This document shows positions 1 to 8,992 of a stretch of 64,000 bases of DNA, in pieces. Within the stretch, counting starts at the first letter, position 1; each line of letters opens with the position of its first letter. The stretch spans positions 648,821 through 712,820 of the forward strand of contig NC_085087.1 in the NCBI RefSeq assembly GCF_963422355.1, written 5' to 3'. The notes below the pieces were generated by a model. The model had not been told where the DNA came from. It searched no databases and saw only the letters and a program-made list of their open reading frames with translations. Both the position numbers and the translations under genes were made by a program. This stretch comes from Corticium candelabrum. Taxonomy: Eukaryota > Porifera > Homoscleromorpha > Homosclerophorida > Plakinidae.

Positions 1-1071
1 GGTTAATTGTGAAGACTGAACGTAACACTTTGAAATAAAGGGAAACAACTCCGGGAAATGGAGAGCAACCTCAGAGAGAATTGATTGCCTACTGATAGTA
101 TTAAAAGCGTTTCTTGCATCAAGTTTGAGGGCAACCCAATCTGGATGTTGCTGTAGGCACAATTGTACTAGATGTGTCATCATCTCTGAGCCTCCTGGAG
201 TGCACACTCCATATTGATGTGGAGCTAGATAGTTTGCTATGGCTTTTTTCATCTGCAAGCAGACTGATTTTGCCACCAACCTACAAATACAGCTTCCCAC
301 AGCAATTGGACGAACATCAGACTCATTCTTCCAAAGTGCGATCAATTTTGCTCCGGCCAAAACTGTAGCTATTGAGCTAGGAATGGTTCCAGACTGAAAT
401 GCATTGCATGCCTTGTGCAAAAGCTCTGCAGTGTGGTCCGATTCCAAAAGCAACTTCAGATGTTCAAACTGCCACCCGTCTCGACCAGGATTTGAACCTG
501 ACGAACACCCACATGATAACTTAGCAAACGACGACCATGTGATTTGAAGAGGAGGGCACACAGGTGTCAGAATTTCTTGGCAGTCATTTCCTGGATCCTT
601 ACGTGGCGGATGTTTCTTCTTCAACTGAGCGATCGTCGCTTCTGAGAAAGGAGCCACACCAGCAATAGTTAATAGGTTTGCAGCTCTAGAAATCTCACCA
701 TCTTTGATCTTGGATCTCACTGACTGAATTAGTTTGGCCGAGAGAGGGCCTGAATGATCCACCTCAGATTCATCAGAACGTGACGGCAGACTGGGTTCCG
801 AGAGATAGAGCTCATGCCATCTCTCGTCCATAAACAAACTATATCTTTTCTCGATGCTTTTCCTTCCAGATTGGCCTTCTCTACGCTCTGGTTGTAGCAA
901 AAGTCTTGGAAGTAAGAGGAAAAGTTTCCAGGCAGCCTCGTTCGAGCTGTCTTCCGCAATCAACTGTAAGGGAACGATACAGCACTCTCTGAATCTTGCC
1001 TGAAGAAAAGGTCGAATCTGCTTAACAGTGGGAACCATGCAACAACTAAGGCATTCATTCAATTGATTCAT
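1..1071 (-). CDS. Reverse transcriptase fragment of a non-LTR retrotransposon, open to window edge
   Basis: Read on the minus strand from an ATG at 1071-1069, the frame stays open for 357 codons to the window edge with no stop. The middle carries RT landmarks: a stretch around 260-350 reading KNESDVRPIAVGS, which resembles RT motif 2a, and around 90-140 the motif A segment VALKLDARNAFNT with its catalytic aspartate. This style (RPIAVG, NAFN) matches the retrotransposon fragments at 38.7-39.9, 53.8-56.0 and 56.0-59.4 kb, so an endonuclease-bearing non-LTR element is likely. Motif C and the endonuclease would lie beyond position 1. The ATG is the first in frame and may be internal to a 5'-truncated copy. 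Family identity is confident; whether the copy is complete is unknown. Confidence 0.82.
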   Translation of the reverse strand, partial: MNQLNECLSCCMVPTVKQIRPFLQARFRECCIVPLQLIAEDSSNEAAWKLFLLLPRLLLQPERREGQSGRKSIEKRYSLFMDERWHELYLSEPSLPSRSDESEVDHSGPLSAKLIQSVRSKIKDGEISRAANLLTIAGVAPFSEATIAQLKKKHPPRKDPGNDCQEILTPVCPPLQITWSSFAKLSCGCSSGSNPGRDGWQFEHLKLLLESDHTAELLHKACNAFQSGTIPSSIATVLAGAKLIALWKNESDVRPIAVGSCICRLVAKSVCLQMKKAIANYLAPHQYGVCTPGGSEMMTHLVQLCLQQHPDWVALKLDARNAFNTISRQSILSEVALHFPELFPFISKCYVQSSQLT

Positions 1072-1669
1072 TTATTCATTTTATTTATGTCAAAAGCACT
1101 TCCATCACAACAAAATCTAACGACAATACAGAGTTCCAGGCTGTAGTAGCCTGTCAGACAGTTCTAATGACATTTAAAACCAAAAAACTGCAAAGTTGGC
1201 ATGTTAGTCGACTTTTTTCCGACAATGCTGATAATTTGTCACTAATTATGTCAGAGTTCTCTCTTTTGCAGACATACTGCCAAATGGATTGCCCAGATTC
1301 TCTTGAATTGGTTACAGGGCATATTAGGCACAGGTGGTGCCAACAGTGATACCTCCTTCAACATCTCCTCAGCTCGTTCTCCCAATCTTCCAAAACCTCG
1401 ATGGCTATAGGCCGGAACAGGTGTCTAAAGTTGTTCGCCTTCAATAAATATTTCTCATTCTTCTTTTTCTTCTTTTCATTCATTCATTTATTTATTCAAA
1501 GGATTGCTCTTATGGATTGTTTCACCAAGATAAAATCACTTAAGCCTGGCTGAGACTAACGACCAACAGGATACCAAGTGTTGGAATGAATGCGCTTATG
1601 TTGAAACAGAGTATTTGTAATATGGAAGCTATATGTACCAACAAAACCGAAGAGTCTCATTTCATTACT

Positions 1670-1761
1670 GCCAGTTGCTTTAGGAAGGCCAATGTTGTCA
1701 GTTGTTTTAGCAAGGCCAATATTGCCAGTTGTTTTAGCAAGGCCAATATCGCCAGTTATTG
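1670..1761. repeat. 27-bp minisatellite, about 3.3 copies
   Basis: Three consecutive 27-bp units beginning GCCAGTTG and containing AAGGCCAAT lie at 1670-1696, 1697-1723 and 1724-1750, followed by a partial fourth. Units differ at a few positions. The surrounding 1074-2639 holds no supportable gene. Confidence 0.85.
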
Positions 1762-2636
1762 AAGTGTGCTTCTGTCGAACTCTGCACTGAAATCACCAAG
1801 AAAATAACCAGTGATCCAGTCTTCTGCACTGCCAAGTCAATCTGTTTATAAAATTAATCTTCTTTGTCATCATCTCCTTGTTCATGATACTCGAAACACC
1901 TTTCCCTGGAAGATCAAGCATTACTCTATTTGAAATTGAGTGAAAAAACTGTGACCAGACTGGTCATCTAGTTCCATACAACTACTTCCATACGACCAAA
2001 ACCAGGGAGATGAATTTTAGTACCCTACATTAAGGAATTCTAGCCAATACTGCTAGTAGTTCTTTGCAAGAAGGTTGGGTCACGCTACTCCTTATAAAGT
2101 GTCCTAACATTCCCTAGTCCAAATAATTTAAATGCAATATCAGAAATATAGCAAAAAACAGAGTCTCTATTCATTATTCAATAACTATGATAGGTGTTTT
2201 CTCATGAAGTTGATTAATGAGAAGCTACCTTACAATCAGCTACTGCGTGGGCAATGGGTTGGCTGATCACTGATTGATACTGTACTGACATGAGATGATA
2301 TCTGACTACTTGCAAATCTGTCATGACAAGTCTGAAGATTCATGACAGAATCTTCTTGCGCACACAGCTCCTCAATCTCCAGTTGCCTCTAAACCTTCAA
2401 AGCATACTCTTGTTCTTGGTGTCACTGGCCCTTTCCCCAGTGTCACCCCTATTTCTATCTACAAGTGGGGGATTAATTACGCTCCTGTCTGCAACAAAAA
2501 TTTGCAGGGCTAGTGCATCTTAGCTATACTTAGCTTGCCAATGGCTGAAGTTAGCATGTATTTTCTCCCATGGTTAGGGAACTACTGGAAACACAAGGTT
2601 CCATGGTGTACCCTCTTTAAAGGTTAAGTGACAGGA

Positions 2637-2827
<191 letters not shown>

Positions 2828-2885
2828 GCTAATGGCTATAACTGGCTATAGAGCAAATACATGCAAATGGTATCTGTCCTCTAAC

Positions 2886-3264
2886 CTGGGTTAGGAAGTA
2901 CACTATTCCAAGTGGCAAAACAACAGCCAAGAATATGGTGGTTGAATAGCTGATGACAACAATTGTGCTGATGACAGAAAAGGAAACAGAAAGAAACATT
3001 CGCAGAGATCGTGGAATAGCCTCATCTATTAAATAGATGTCCTTGGAAAACCGGTTAACAATACGTCCAAGTGGAGTGGTGTCAAAGAATGACATCGGTG
3101 AACAAAGAATGTTGAGTAGTAAACGTTTGTGTAGTATCCTTGCTCCACTGACAGATGCCACAGCCAATAAAATAGAAGAGCAGAAGACCATGATACCTTG
3201 ACCAAGGCCAAGAGCAGCATAAACACCAAGATAAAAACTTGTTGGATTTGTGGATGATGAGTTT
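2886..3264 (-). CDS. ABCC: ABCC transporter exon: start of transmembrane domain 2 with cytoplasmic loop
   Basis: This 379-nt minus-strand exon completes a codon from 11103-11257 (phase 2 junction) and then encodes 126 residues. It begins after a CAG acceptor (3267-3265) and ends in a glutamine codon before a GTTAGA donor (2885-2880). Hydrophobic helices alternate with the family loop containing SPMSFFDTTPLGRIVNRFSK, the coupling region between the first helices of TMD2 in MRP-type ABC exporters. In human MRP1 the residues following this exon end would start the next helix pair; no matching exon is visible at 1-2885, so the gene continues beyond the window. Confidence is high because the order, phase and motif all agree with the upstream exons. 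Confidence 0.93.
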
Positions 3265-3349
3265 CTGGATAAAAGAAAAAATACCTTCATATATTCATTT
3301 AACAGCAACATTGCAGCAACAATGTCTCATATAAGGATGTAACAATTTA

Positions 3350-3428
3350 CAACAAGAACAATAATACAATAACAATAACAATAATACAATAACAATAATA
3401 CAATAACAATAACAACAACAACAACACA
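3350..3428. repeat. AAC/AAT-rich compound microsatellite
   Basis: Imperfect alternation of AATAAC and AATACA units ending in (AAC)n, just upstream (in gene sense) of the ABCC exon at 2886-3264. From 3430 to about 5340 I see no gene, RNA or recognisable element. Confidence 0.85.
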
Positions 3429-5351
3429 GACGGTGAGGAACAACTATAGTAATTTATTGTAATGGCTTGATTACAATACAAGAGACTTCAGAAAAGTGTT
3501 CAACCCATCTTAACTTTATAATATCATGTTCATACATACAAACAGTAAATTCTTGGATGAGTTATCAATTTTTAGTGATTCAGATATCAACTACTACACT
3601 AAGAGTCAAAATTCCATAGTACCTTTCTTGCAAGTCAGGCTGGAACATAAATTTCCACCAATCATAAAGTGATTGAATCTGAGGGTGAAAACACAGTTAG
3701 CTGTATGTGCAAATTAAACAGAACACTCAAACTATTATTCCTATATTACGAGAAAAGTCATGTGTTCAATTCCTACAGTTGCTTCTACAGATATTTTAGA
3801 AAAATATTATCTGTAATGTATCAGAGCATGGTGCTAATCAAACTAATCAACTGTTCCTCTTTCAAAGTGTTGCCATCCTGCCAAATTTCAATGAATCATC
3901 CTTGATCTTTTCCTATTATAAACGAAATTGATAAAGTCGAGACAAGGTGGTCTTCACGATTCACTGAGACTTCACACGGCTTAATTGCCGCAAAAGTTGG
4001 CATCTCGTTGATCGAGTCACCAAGAGTTACCATGAGTCATTCAAACTCGTGTTGGTTTGCTAGCAATTGATTGCAATTCACTGTGAGGTGCCACAACTTG
4101 CCTTAACACCCTGAAAGTCGCTCTCATTCACAGGATATGCCACAGAGATCATATTCAAATAAGTTCCTTGACAAAAAAACAACATAATCCCTTTTCACAA
4201 AGATGGTATGATGTGCAGGAGCAAAATCAGAATTAATCTCACTTTTCTTGCCAAGAGTTCTAAGTAGAGCAAATCCCTCAAGAGGGGACCCTGATTAGGA
4301 TTAACCCCAAAATCTAATCAATTGTTCCTCTCAAAGTTTTATCATCCCATCAAAAAATTCATCATAATCCATCCACATTTTTAGTAATCCTGCCCACAAA
4401 CAAACAAACTAACGACGATGAAAAATAACCTTCTGCTGGCGAAGGTAATAACAAACAATATCTTCTTGCACTTCTAAAACTACTGATGACTACACACAAC
4501 TATGGAAGTATGTACGTTCAATAAATAACAAGAGCTATTCCACAAGAAAAAAACATATCAAATTTGCAATTTGACAGCATTCCTTCAACTTCAAGAAGTA
4601 GAACAAGTGTGCATCCACCAACTTGTCATCACTTAAAACTGCTGGCCACAATTATGTGCATGTCCCATGGCATGCTGAAGCAAATTTTTTAAAAGACTTT
4701 TTTCAAGTAAGACTAACCAACACCTCAGAGCAAAAAGAGCAGTATATGCTGTAGTCCAGCTCTAGTTGCACACCAACAATTAGCTGCCTGTGTAATGCTA
4801 GTGTGCATTCTGGCTCACTCTTTGTTTCATTCTTTCGAAGTAACGAGATTGAAACACATTGTATTTTCATAGCTAATGTTGAGTGGCACATGTACCTGCA
4901 CTTAAAGAACAGGAACACTTTCCATATGCCTCATGTGGGGGAAATTATGTTACATTGCAAAAACGGAAAAATAGGGAAAGCTTTCTTTTGTTCTAATTTC
5001 TGCTTATGTTTTAATGATTGTGGTGTGAAGCATACTGTATTTTCTGAATTTAACAAATCCAAATGCGTAAATTGCCACAACTTTATGAGTCACTCATTAA
5101 TTTTTGGAAAATAAATTTAAAAACATCATCATTACATAGAAGGCATTAATGAGTTATTCACCTTCCGCCGAATGGTTGTAATTAGAGACAGCAACAGGTG
5201 TTCAAGATTAGTGCAAGGCAACACAACGTTAGACAAGAATGTTTTCTAGTTTCCCAAACTTTTCCTTTTCAACTTACTATCCTGTAAAGCGTCGCTGCCT
5301 TCAGATCACTGCTGTTGCCATTTCCAGCAGATGTAGTTGTCTGCCATGGTA

Positions 5352-5378
5352 TATCTATCTATCTATCTATCTATCTAT
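5352..5378. repeat. (TATC)n microsatellite, 5' flank of retrotransposon
   Basis: About seven TATC units directly precede the 5'-truncated coding sequence of the retrotransposon copy at 5379-6270. The same motif recurs at the 3' end of that copy, so the element sits inside one tetranucleotide array. Confidence 0.93.
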
Positions 5379-6270
5379 GCCTTAGATCAGTCAGTGGAAA
5401 GGGAGCTGGTGCCTTCTTACAAGCAATCCCAACGTCAAACGAGCTTGCACTAAAACCCGGCGAATTGCGCCTAGCAGCTTGTTTACGTTTAGGGCTTCAC
5501 CTTCCTTTTCAGAGAATGCAAGATAAGTGCAATTGTGGGACACACCTTGACTCTTTTGGGTAACATCTCATGACATGTAAACACAGAGGAGACCCCGTTT
5601 GGGCTCATGACTCAATTGCAAGCTCTTGGTCGGAATGCTTGAAAAAGCTGGCTGTTCTCCACAAGAAAGAACCAAAACATACATATCTGAACAACAAGGG
5701 TAGACCTGATATTCTCATATGTGACACCAATATTTTGTCTGATCAGGAGATGGATATTTCACTTGCCCATCCCTGGAGTAAAAAGGTCATCAAAAATTGC
5801 GCCAAACTGAGTGGATTTGCTGCAAAGAAAAGAGAAGAAATGAAAAATGCTAAATATGACAACAAGATTCTTCCAGGAGGTAGTGCACCAAAATGGTAGT
5901 GCACCAAAATGCATACCTGTAGTGTTTGAGCACTTTGCCACCTCGGGAGTTTCCGCTGAGCGTCTGCTGAACACTTTATCGCTCAAGTCCAAAGATAAAG
6001 AAGGAAAGAACAACTCTGCTGACTTCAAGACCTACTGGAGATGTCGGTTTTCCGTTACACTGCAGAAACTAAATGCTCGTGTGATGATGAAAAAACTGAA
6101 CATTGTTCAAGGTGGTTCCATTTTAGATGACGAACTCAGGCGTGTCCAGGCACGCCCACATTAGTTTCTTAAGTTAGAGTTTAGGTTTGAGTTTAGTTGA
6201 CATTTTATGTAGTTTGCTGTATCTATTGAATATCATTGTACTAGAGAATTGGATGTATCTAATAAATATT
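5379..6270 (+). mobile_element. 5'-truncated restriction-like-endonuclease retrotransposon in (TATC)n, copy 1
   Basis: The plus strand encodes the C-terminal part of a non-LTR retrotransposon protein, broken by frame changes near 5560 and 5890. Visible in order: a linker with LRLAACLRLGL, a Cys-rich knuckle (KCNCG...), GRPDILICD with a downstream MDISLAHPW (the R/KPD...D pattern of R2/R4-type restriction-like endonucleases), and a C-terminal helical region. The 3' UTR ends AATAAATATT and runs directly into (CTAT)n rather than poly(A). The paralogue at 6330-7436 is clearly related but diverged. The N-terminus and RT are missing, as expected for 5' truncation. It is now a pseudogene. Confidence 0.82.
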
Positions 6271-6297
6271 CTATCTATCTATCTATCTATCTAATAA

Positions 6298-6329
<32 letters not shown>
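6271..6329. repeat. (TATC)n microsatellite between two retrotransposon copies
   Basis: Tetranucleotide array interrupted once by TAATAAATC. It forms the 3' flank of the element ending at 6270 and the outer flank of the inverted segment starting at 6322. Confidence 0.93.
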
Positions 6330-6983
6330 CAGCATTGGTCAAGCTACCTGAGTCAAAGGTCACAATATCCGGGCGACCAAGGCTGTCGACATAGAGGTTG
6401 CGCACTTCCTTCTTGTGGAGAACATCAGCTGAATTTAGACACCTGCACCAGGCCGAGACAATGAAGTCGTGCTGCCAAATTGGGCCACCGTGACGCTTGC
6501 ATGTCAAGAGGTGGTATGCACCTTCGTCTACTGTAGCTCCACAATCACAGGTGACTGCCCATTGACCAAATATAGGCAAGCCCAAGCGTAAATAAGCCGC
6601 TAAGCGATATTCGCGAGTTTCAATAGCGAGCTCATCGTCGGATGGGATTGCGTGAAGCCAAGCTCCAGCTTCCTTTCCTGCAACAGATCCGCGAATATCG
6701 CTTAGCGGCTTATTTACGCTTGGGCTTGCCTATATTTGGTCAATGGGCAGTCACCTGTGATTGTGGAGCTACAGTAGACGAAGGTGCATACCACCTCTTG
6801 ACATGCAAGCGTCACGGTGGCCCAATTTGGCAGCACGACTTCATTGTCTCGGCCTGGTGCAGGTGTCTAAATTCAGCTGATGTTCTCCACAAGAAGGAAG
6901 TGCGCAACCTCTATGTCGACAGCCTTGGTCGCCCGGATATTGTGACCTTTGACTCAGGTAGCTTGACCAATGCTGAGATAGAT
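6322..6983. repeat. Large palindrome: 294-bp inverted arms with 74-bp spacer
   Basis: Positions 6322-6615 are the reverse complement of 6690-6983, with no mismatch that I could see; both arms encode the same stretch of the endonuclease region on opposite strands. The spacer 6616-6689 continues the antisense copy further towards the protein N-terminus (in antisense: GAWLHAIPSDDELAIE). The outer end of the left arm ends in ATCTATCTC and merges into the (TATC)n array, so the array itself supplies about nine bases of the homology. Confidence 0.92.
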
Positions 6984-7436
6984 GTCTCGCTAGCTCATCC
7001 CTACAACAAGGAGGTGGTTAGCTCTAGTGCTAAAGTGACTGGCCATGCCTCCCTTGTTCGAGAACAACACAAGAAAGAGAAGTACAAGCAATTTCACCAT
7101 CCAGGAGGACAACGTCCAGATGTCATCCCCTTGGTACATGAACATTTTGGGAGATGGGGCAAGGAAGCCATTAACTTCCTCAAGTCCCTAGGGGATCGCT
7201 CCAAGGATGAATATGGTCAATACAACAAAAAGGATTTTATGTCAGTGTCTAGACGCCGGATTAGCGTTGCACTTCAGAAAGGCAATGCTAAAGTTATTCT
7301 AAGGAAGCTGGAAAGACTAATTTATGCTTTTTCTTCGCTTGACCTTGCTTTCACAGACGTTCAGTCTTACGTTCATTAGAATAGACAGCAGTTTTCATTA
7401 GTCTTTTGTGCTAGAGAAAGAAATTATTCAATAAAA
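6330..7436 (+). mobile_element. Restriction-like-endonuclease retrotransposon in (TATC)n, copy 2, with inverted 5' part
   Basis: The insertion has two parts: an antisense 5' segment at about 6330-6689 and a sense segment at about 6690-7436 that overlap in content by roughly 290 bp. Both outer ends lie in (TATC)n. This is the layout expected from twin priming during target-primed reverse transcription, although two head-to-head insertions would look similar. The sense part keeps an open endonuclease frame and a 3' UTR ending in ATTCAATAAAATCTATC, again joining the tetranucleotide array instead of poly(A). Confidence 0.8.
6642..7379 (+). CDS. Endonuclease and C-terminal region of (TATC)n retrotransposon
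   Basis: The open frame is 245 codons, of which the first 16 or so cross the inversion junction and are not native. From about residue 17 it reads EYRLAAYLRLGLPIFG, then a zinc-knuckle-like CDCGATVDEGAYHLLTC, a WQHDF segment, and GRPDIVTFD followed by EIDVSLAHPYN. That is the R-P-D...D arrangement of the restriction-like endonuclease of R2/R4/NeSL-type elements. The C-terminal 110 residues are basic and helical. No RT domain is present because the copy is 5' truncated, so it cannot move by itself. No stop or frameshift interrupts the frame, suggesting a fairly recent insertion. Confidence 0.78.
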   Translation: MGLREAKLQLPFLQQIREYRLAAYLRLGLPIFGQWAVTCDCGATVDEGAYHLLTCKRHGGPIWQHDFIVSAWCRCLNSADVLHKKEVRNLYVDSLGRPDIVTFDSGSLTNAEIDVSLAHPYNKEVVSSSAKVTGHASLVREQHKKEKYKQFHHPGGQRPDVIPLVHEHFGRWGKEAINFLKSLGDRSKDEYGQYNKKDFMSVSRRRISVALQKGNAKVILRKLERLIYAFSSLDLAFTDVQSYVH

Positions 7437-7458
7437 TCTATCTATCTATCTATCTATA
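7437..7458. repeat. (TATC)n, 3' flank of copy 2
   Basis: Short TCTA array that follows the polyadenylation-like AATAAAA of copy 2 and directly precedes the short 3'-end copy at 7459-7603. Confidence 0.9.
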
Positions 7459-7603
7459 TGATGAACTCAGGCGTGTCCAGGCACGCCCACATTAGTTTCT
7501 TAAGTTAGAGTTTAGGTTTGAGTTTAGTTGACATTTTATGTAGTTTGCCGTATCTATCGAATGTCATTGTACTAGAGAATTGGATATATCTAATAAATAT
7601 TCT
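7459..7603 (+). mobile_element. Solo 3'-UTR copy of the (TATC)n retrotransposon
   Basis: About 145 bp nearly identical to 6124-6270, covering the last codons and 3' UTR of copy 1 (from the GAACTCAGGCGTGTCC segment to AATAAATATTCTAT). It begins immediately after (TATC)n, as expected for an extremely 5'-truncated retrocopy. Its 3' end meets GGAAGGTCC, the end of the next element, rather than the tetranucleotide repeat. Confidence 0.85.
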
Positions 7604-8668
7604 ATGGAAGGTCCTTTATTGTAATATACCGAACGATACAGTACAATAAGCGTCTACAGGACTGGTAGCACTATAACAGAAGTAGAGTTCTGGAGTGCTA
7701 TGTAGAGGTCCAGTCGAAGACTATACATCACAAATGATTAAAAGCAGAAATTACAACAACAAAAAAACACTTTTAAGTTAAGAGATGTTGTCTCTTCTTG
7801 CCAACCAGCATCGAAAAGAGTCTTTCAGGGTGGAATGAATGACAGCTTGAAACAGATCGTCCAAGTCGCGTTGAAGAGGCTTGCACAACATGCAGACTGC
7901 TCGTCGAGTTTCAGGAAAAATCAATCCTCTCGACCCAACCAAGAGATGCAAAAGCTCCGTCTTATACTGATGGTTAGCATCTTTGACAAGTTGGGCATAG
8001 CGGCGTTCTTTCCGGGCCTTCGTTTCTTCCACGACTGTTTCGAATGGGACCGACAGCTCAAGCATCCAGGCCTTTTTGAGGACGGCATTCCAAACAACAA
8101 TGTCTGGACGAAGGCAGGTACAGGTTATATCGACAGGAAAATTGTATACTGATTCTGGTAGGTCGGCTACTATGGAAAACTGTTGACTAAGATGACGTTT
8201 TAGAAAGTCCACAAATAGTCTCAGCGTATTGTCGTGTCTCTGTTTGTACAAACCTCGATCAAGTAGACTGGGACATGCATTTAGCACGTGGCACAGCGAT
8301 TGGGGTTGGTGACAGAGAGGACATTGATTGCACGAAATTTTCTTCCACAACTGTAAGTTGGTTGCTGATGGGAGGGTGTCCTGGAGCCCATTTATTGCCC
8401 ATTTGAACAAGTCATCGGGTAGAGATTTTAGGGACAAGGCAAAGTGCTCAGCTTCCACGTCCTTGAATCGAGCCGCTTGACCTTGTACAGACAGGGAGGT
8501 AAGATGTGACAAATGACGATTATTTGATGATTCCGTAATCGTCTTTTTGATGTTCTTTATTTTTGATTGCAGGCACCCAGGCGAAGTATCAAGAGTTGCC
8601 AAGAAACTGCCGGCACTAAATCTGGTTGATGACAACTCAGTCTCTCTTGAAATCTTTATAGTTGCATC
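7604..8668 (-). mobile_element. 5'-truncated restriction-like-endonuclease retrotransposon flanked by (TA)n
   Basis: Minus-strand element. The coding frame is open from the (TA)n/TATC junction near 8668 down to 7781, followed by a ~175-bp 3' UTR ending ACAATAAAGGACC. Protein content differs from both the (TATC)n and the (TAG)n families, so this is a separate lineage. Only the 5' side touches a microsatellite; the 3' side abuts the short copy at 7459-7603. Confidence 0.78.
7778..8635 (-). CDS. Zinc knuckle and restriction-like endonuclease domain of non-LTR retrotransposon
   Basis: An open frame of 285 codons that extends in frame to about 8668. Around residues 101-122 it shows CNQCPLCHQPQSLCHVLNAC, the CCHC knuckle that precedes the endonuclease in R2/CRE/NeSL-type proteins. 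RHDN follows near residue 133, then LRPDIVVWN and WMLELSVPFE, giving the conserved R...PD...E core of the nuclease. The tail is basic with KARKERRY. There is no RT and no stop codon. In known elements this domain nicks the target for reverse transcription; in this truncated copy it could at most act in trans. The upstream membrane-like TA-encoded residues are not part of the protein. Confidence 0.8.
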   Translation of the reverse strand: MSSTRFSAGSFLATLDTSPGCLQSKIKNIKKTITESSNNRHLSHLTSLSVQGQAARFKDVEAEHFALSLKSLPDDLFKWAINGLQDTLPSATNLQLWKKISCNQCPLCHQPQSLCHVLNACPSLLDRGLYKQRHDNTLRLFVDFLKRHLSQQFSIVADLPESVYNFPVDITCTCLRPDIVVWNAVLKKAWMLELSVPFETVVEETKARKERRYAQLVKDANHQYKTELLHLLVGSRGLIFPETRRAVCMLCKPLQRDLDDLFQAVIHSTLKDSFRCWLARRDNIS

Positions 8669-8669
8669 T

Positions 8670-8670
8670 A

Positions 8671-8740
<70 letters not shown>
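8670..8740. repeat. (TA)n microsatellite
   Basis: About 35 TA units, preceded by ATCTATC. It forms the 5' flank of the minus-strand retrotransposon at 7604-8668. Confidence 0.95.
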
Positions 8741-8744
<4 letters not shown>

Positions 8745-8767
8745 CTGTCTTCGTGAGAGTATGATAA

Positions 8768-8971
8768 GTATAAAAACATTTTGAGAAAATTATGGGTATG
8801 TAGAGCTGGGTATGTACTTATTCATGCTCATCTCCTACATTACTTTTGAGTACTGTGAGTGTCACACATGACTGCTGCGTTTAGATTGAAACTGCAGCAA
8901 GCAATTAATTTTAGGTAAAAAACATACCCATCCCTACCTACCGATCATTTTCTCAAAATGTTTTCATACTT
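8768..8971. mobile_element. Small MITE-like element with about 50-bp terminal inverted repeats
   Basis: The left end AAGTATAAAAACATTTTGAG is repeated inverted at the right end, with a continuing match through GGGTATG-type sequence for about 50 bp at roughly 80% identity. The 100-bp centre has no coding potential. No clear target-site duplication was seen. It ends only about 20 bp before the hAT-derived element. Confidence 0.72.
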
Positions 8972-8992
8972 GTTTCGTTCATTTTTAGCTAT

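Noticed and set aside
1670..1761. Possible CRISPR-like direct repeats
   Set aside because: Units are contiguous without unique spacers, and the DNA is clearly animal; it is a minisatellite.
4803..5114. 103-codon open frame on the plus strand
   Set aside because: AT-rich, motif-free, opposed by another open frame; consistent with chance in intron DNA.
6316..6585. Minus-strand 89-codon frame as a separate gene
   Set aside because: It is the inverted arm of the palindrome and repeats the endonuclease segment of the plus-strand frame at 6642-7379.
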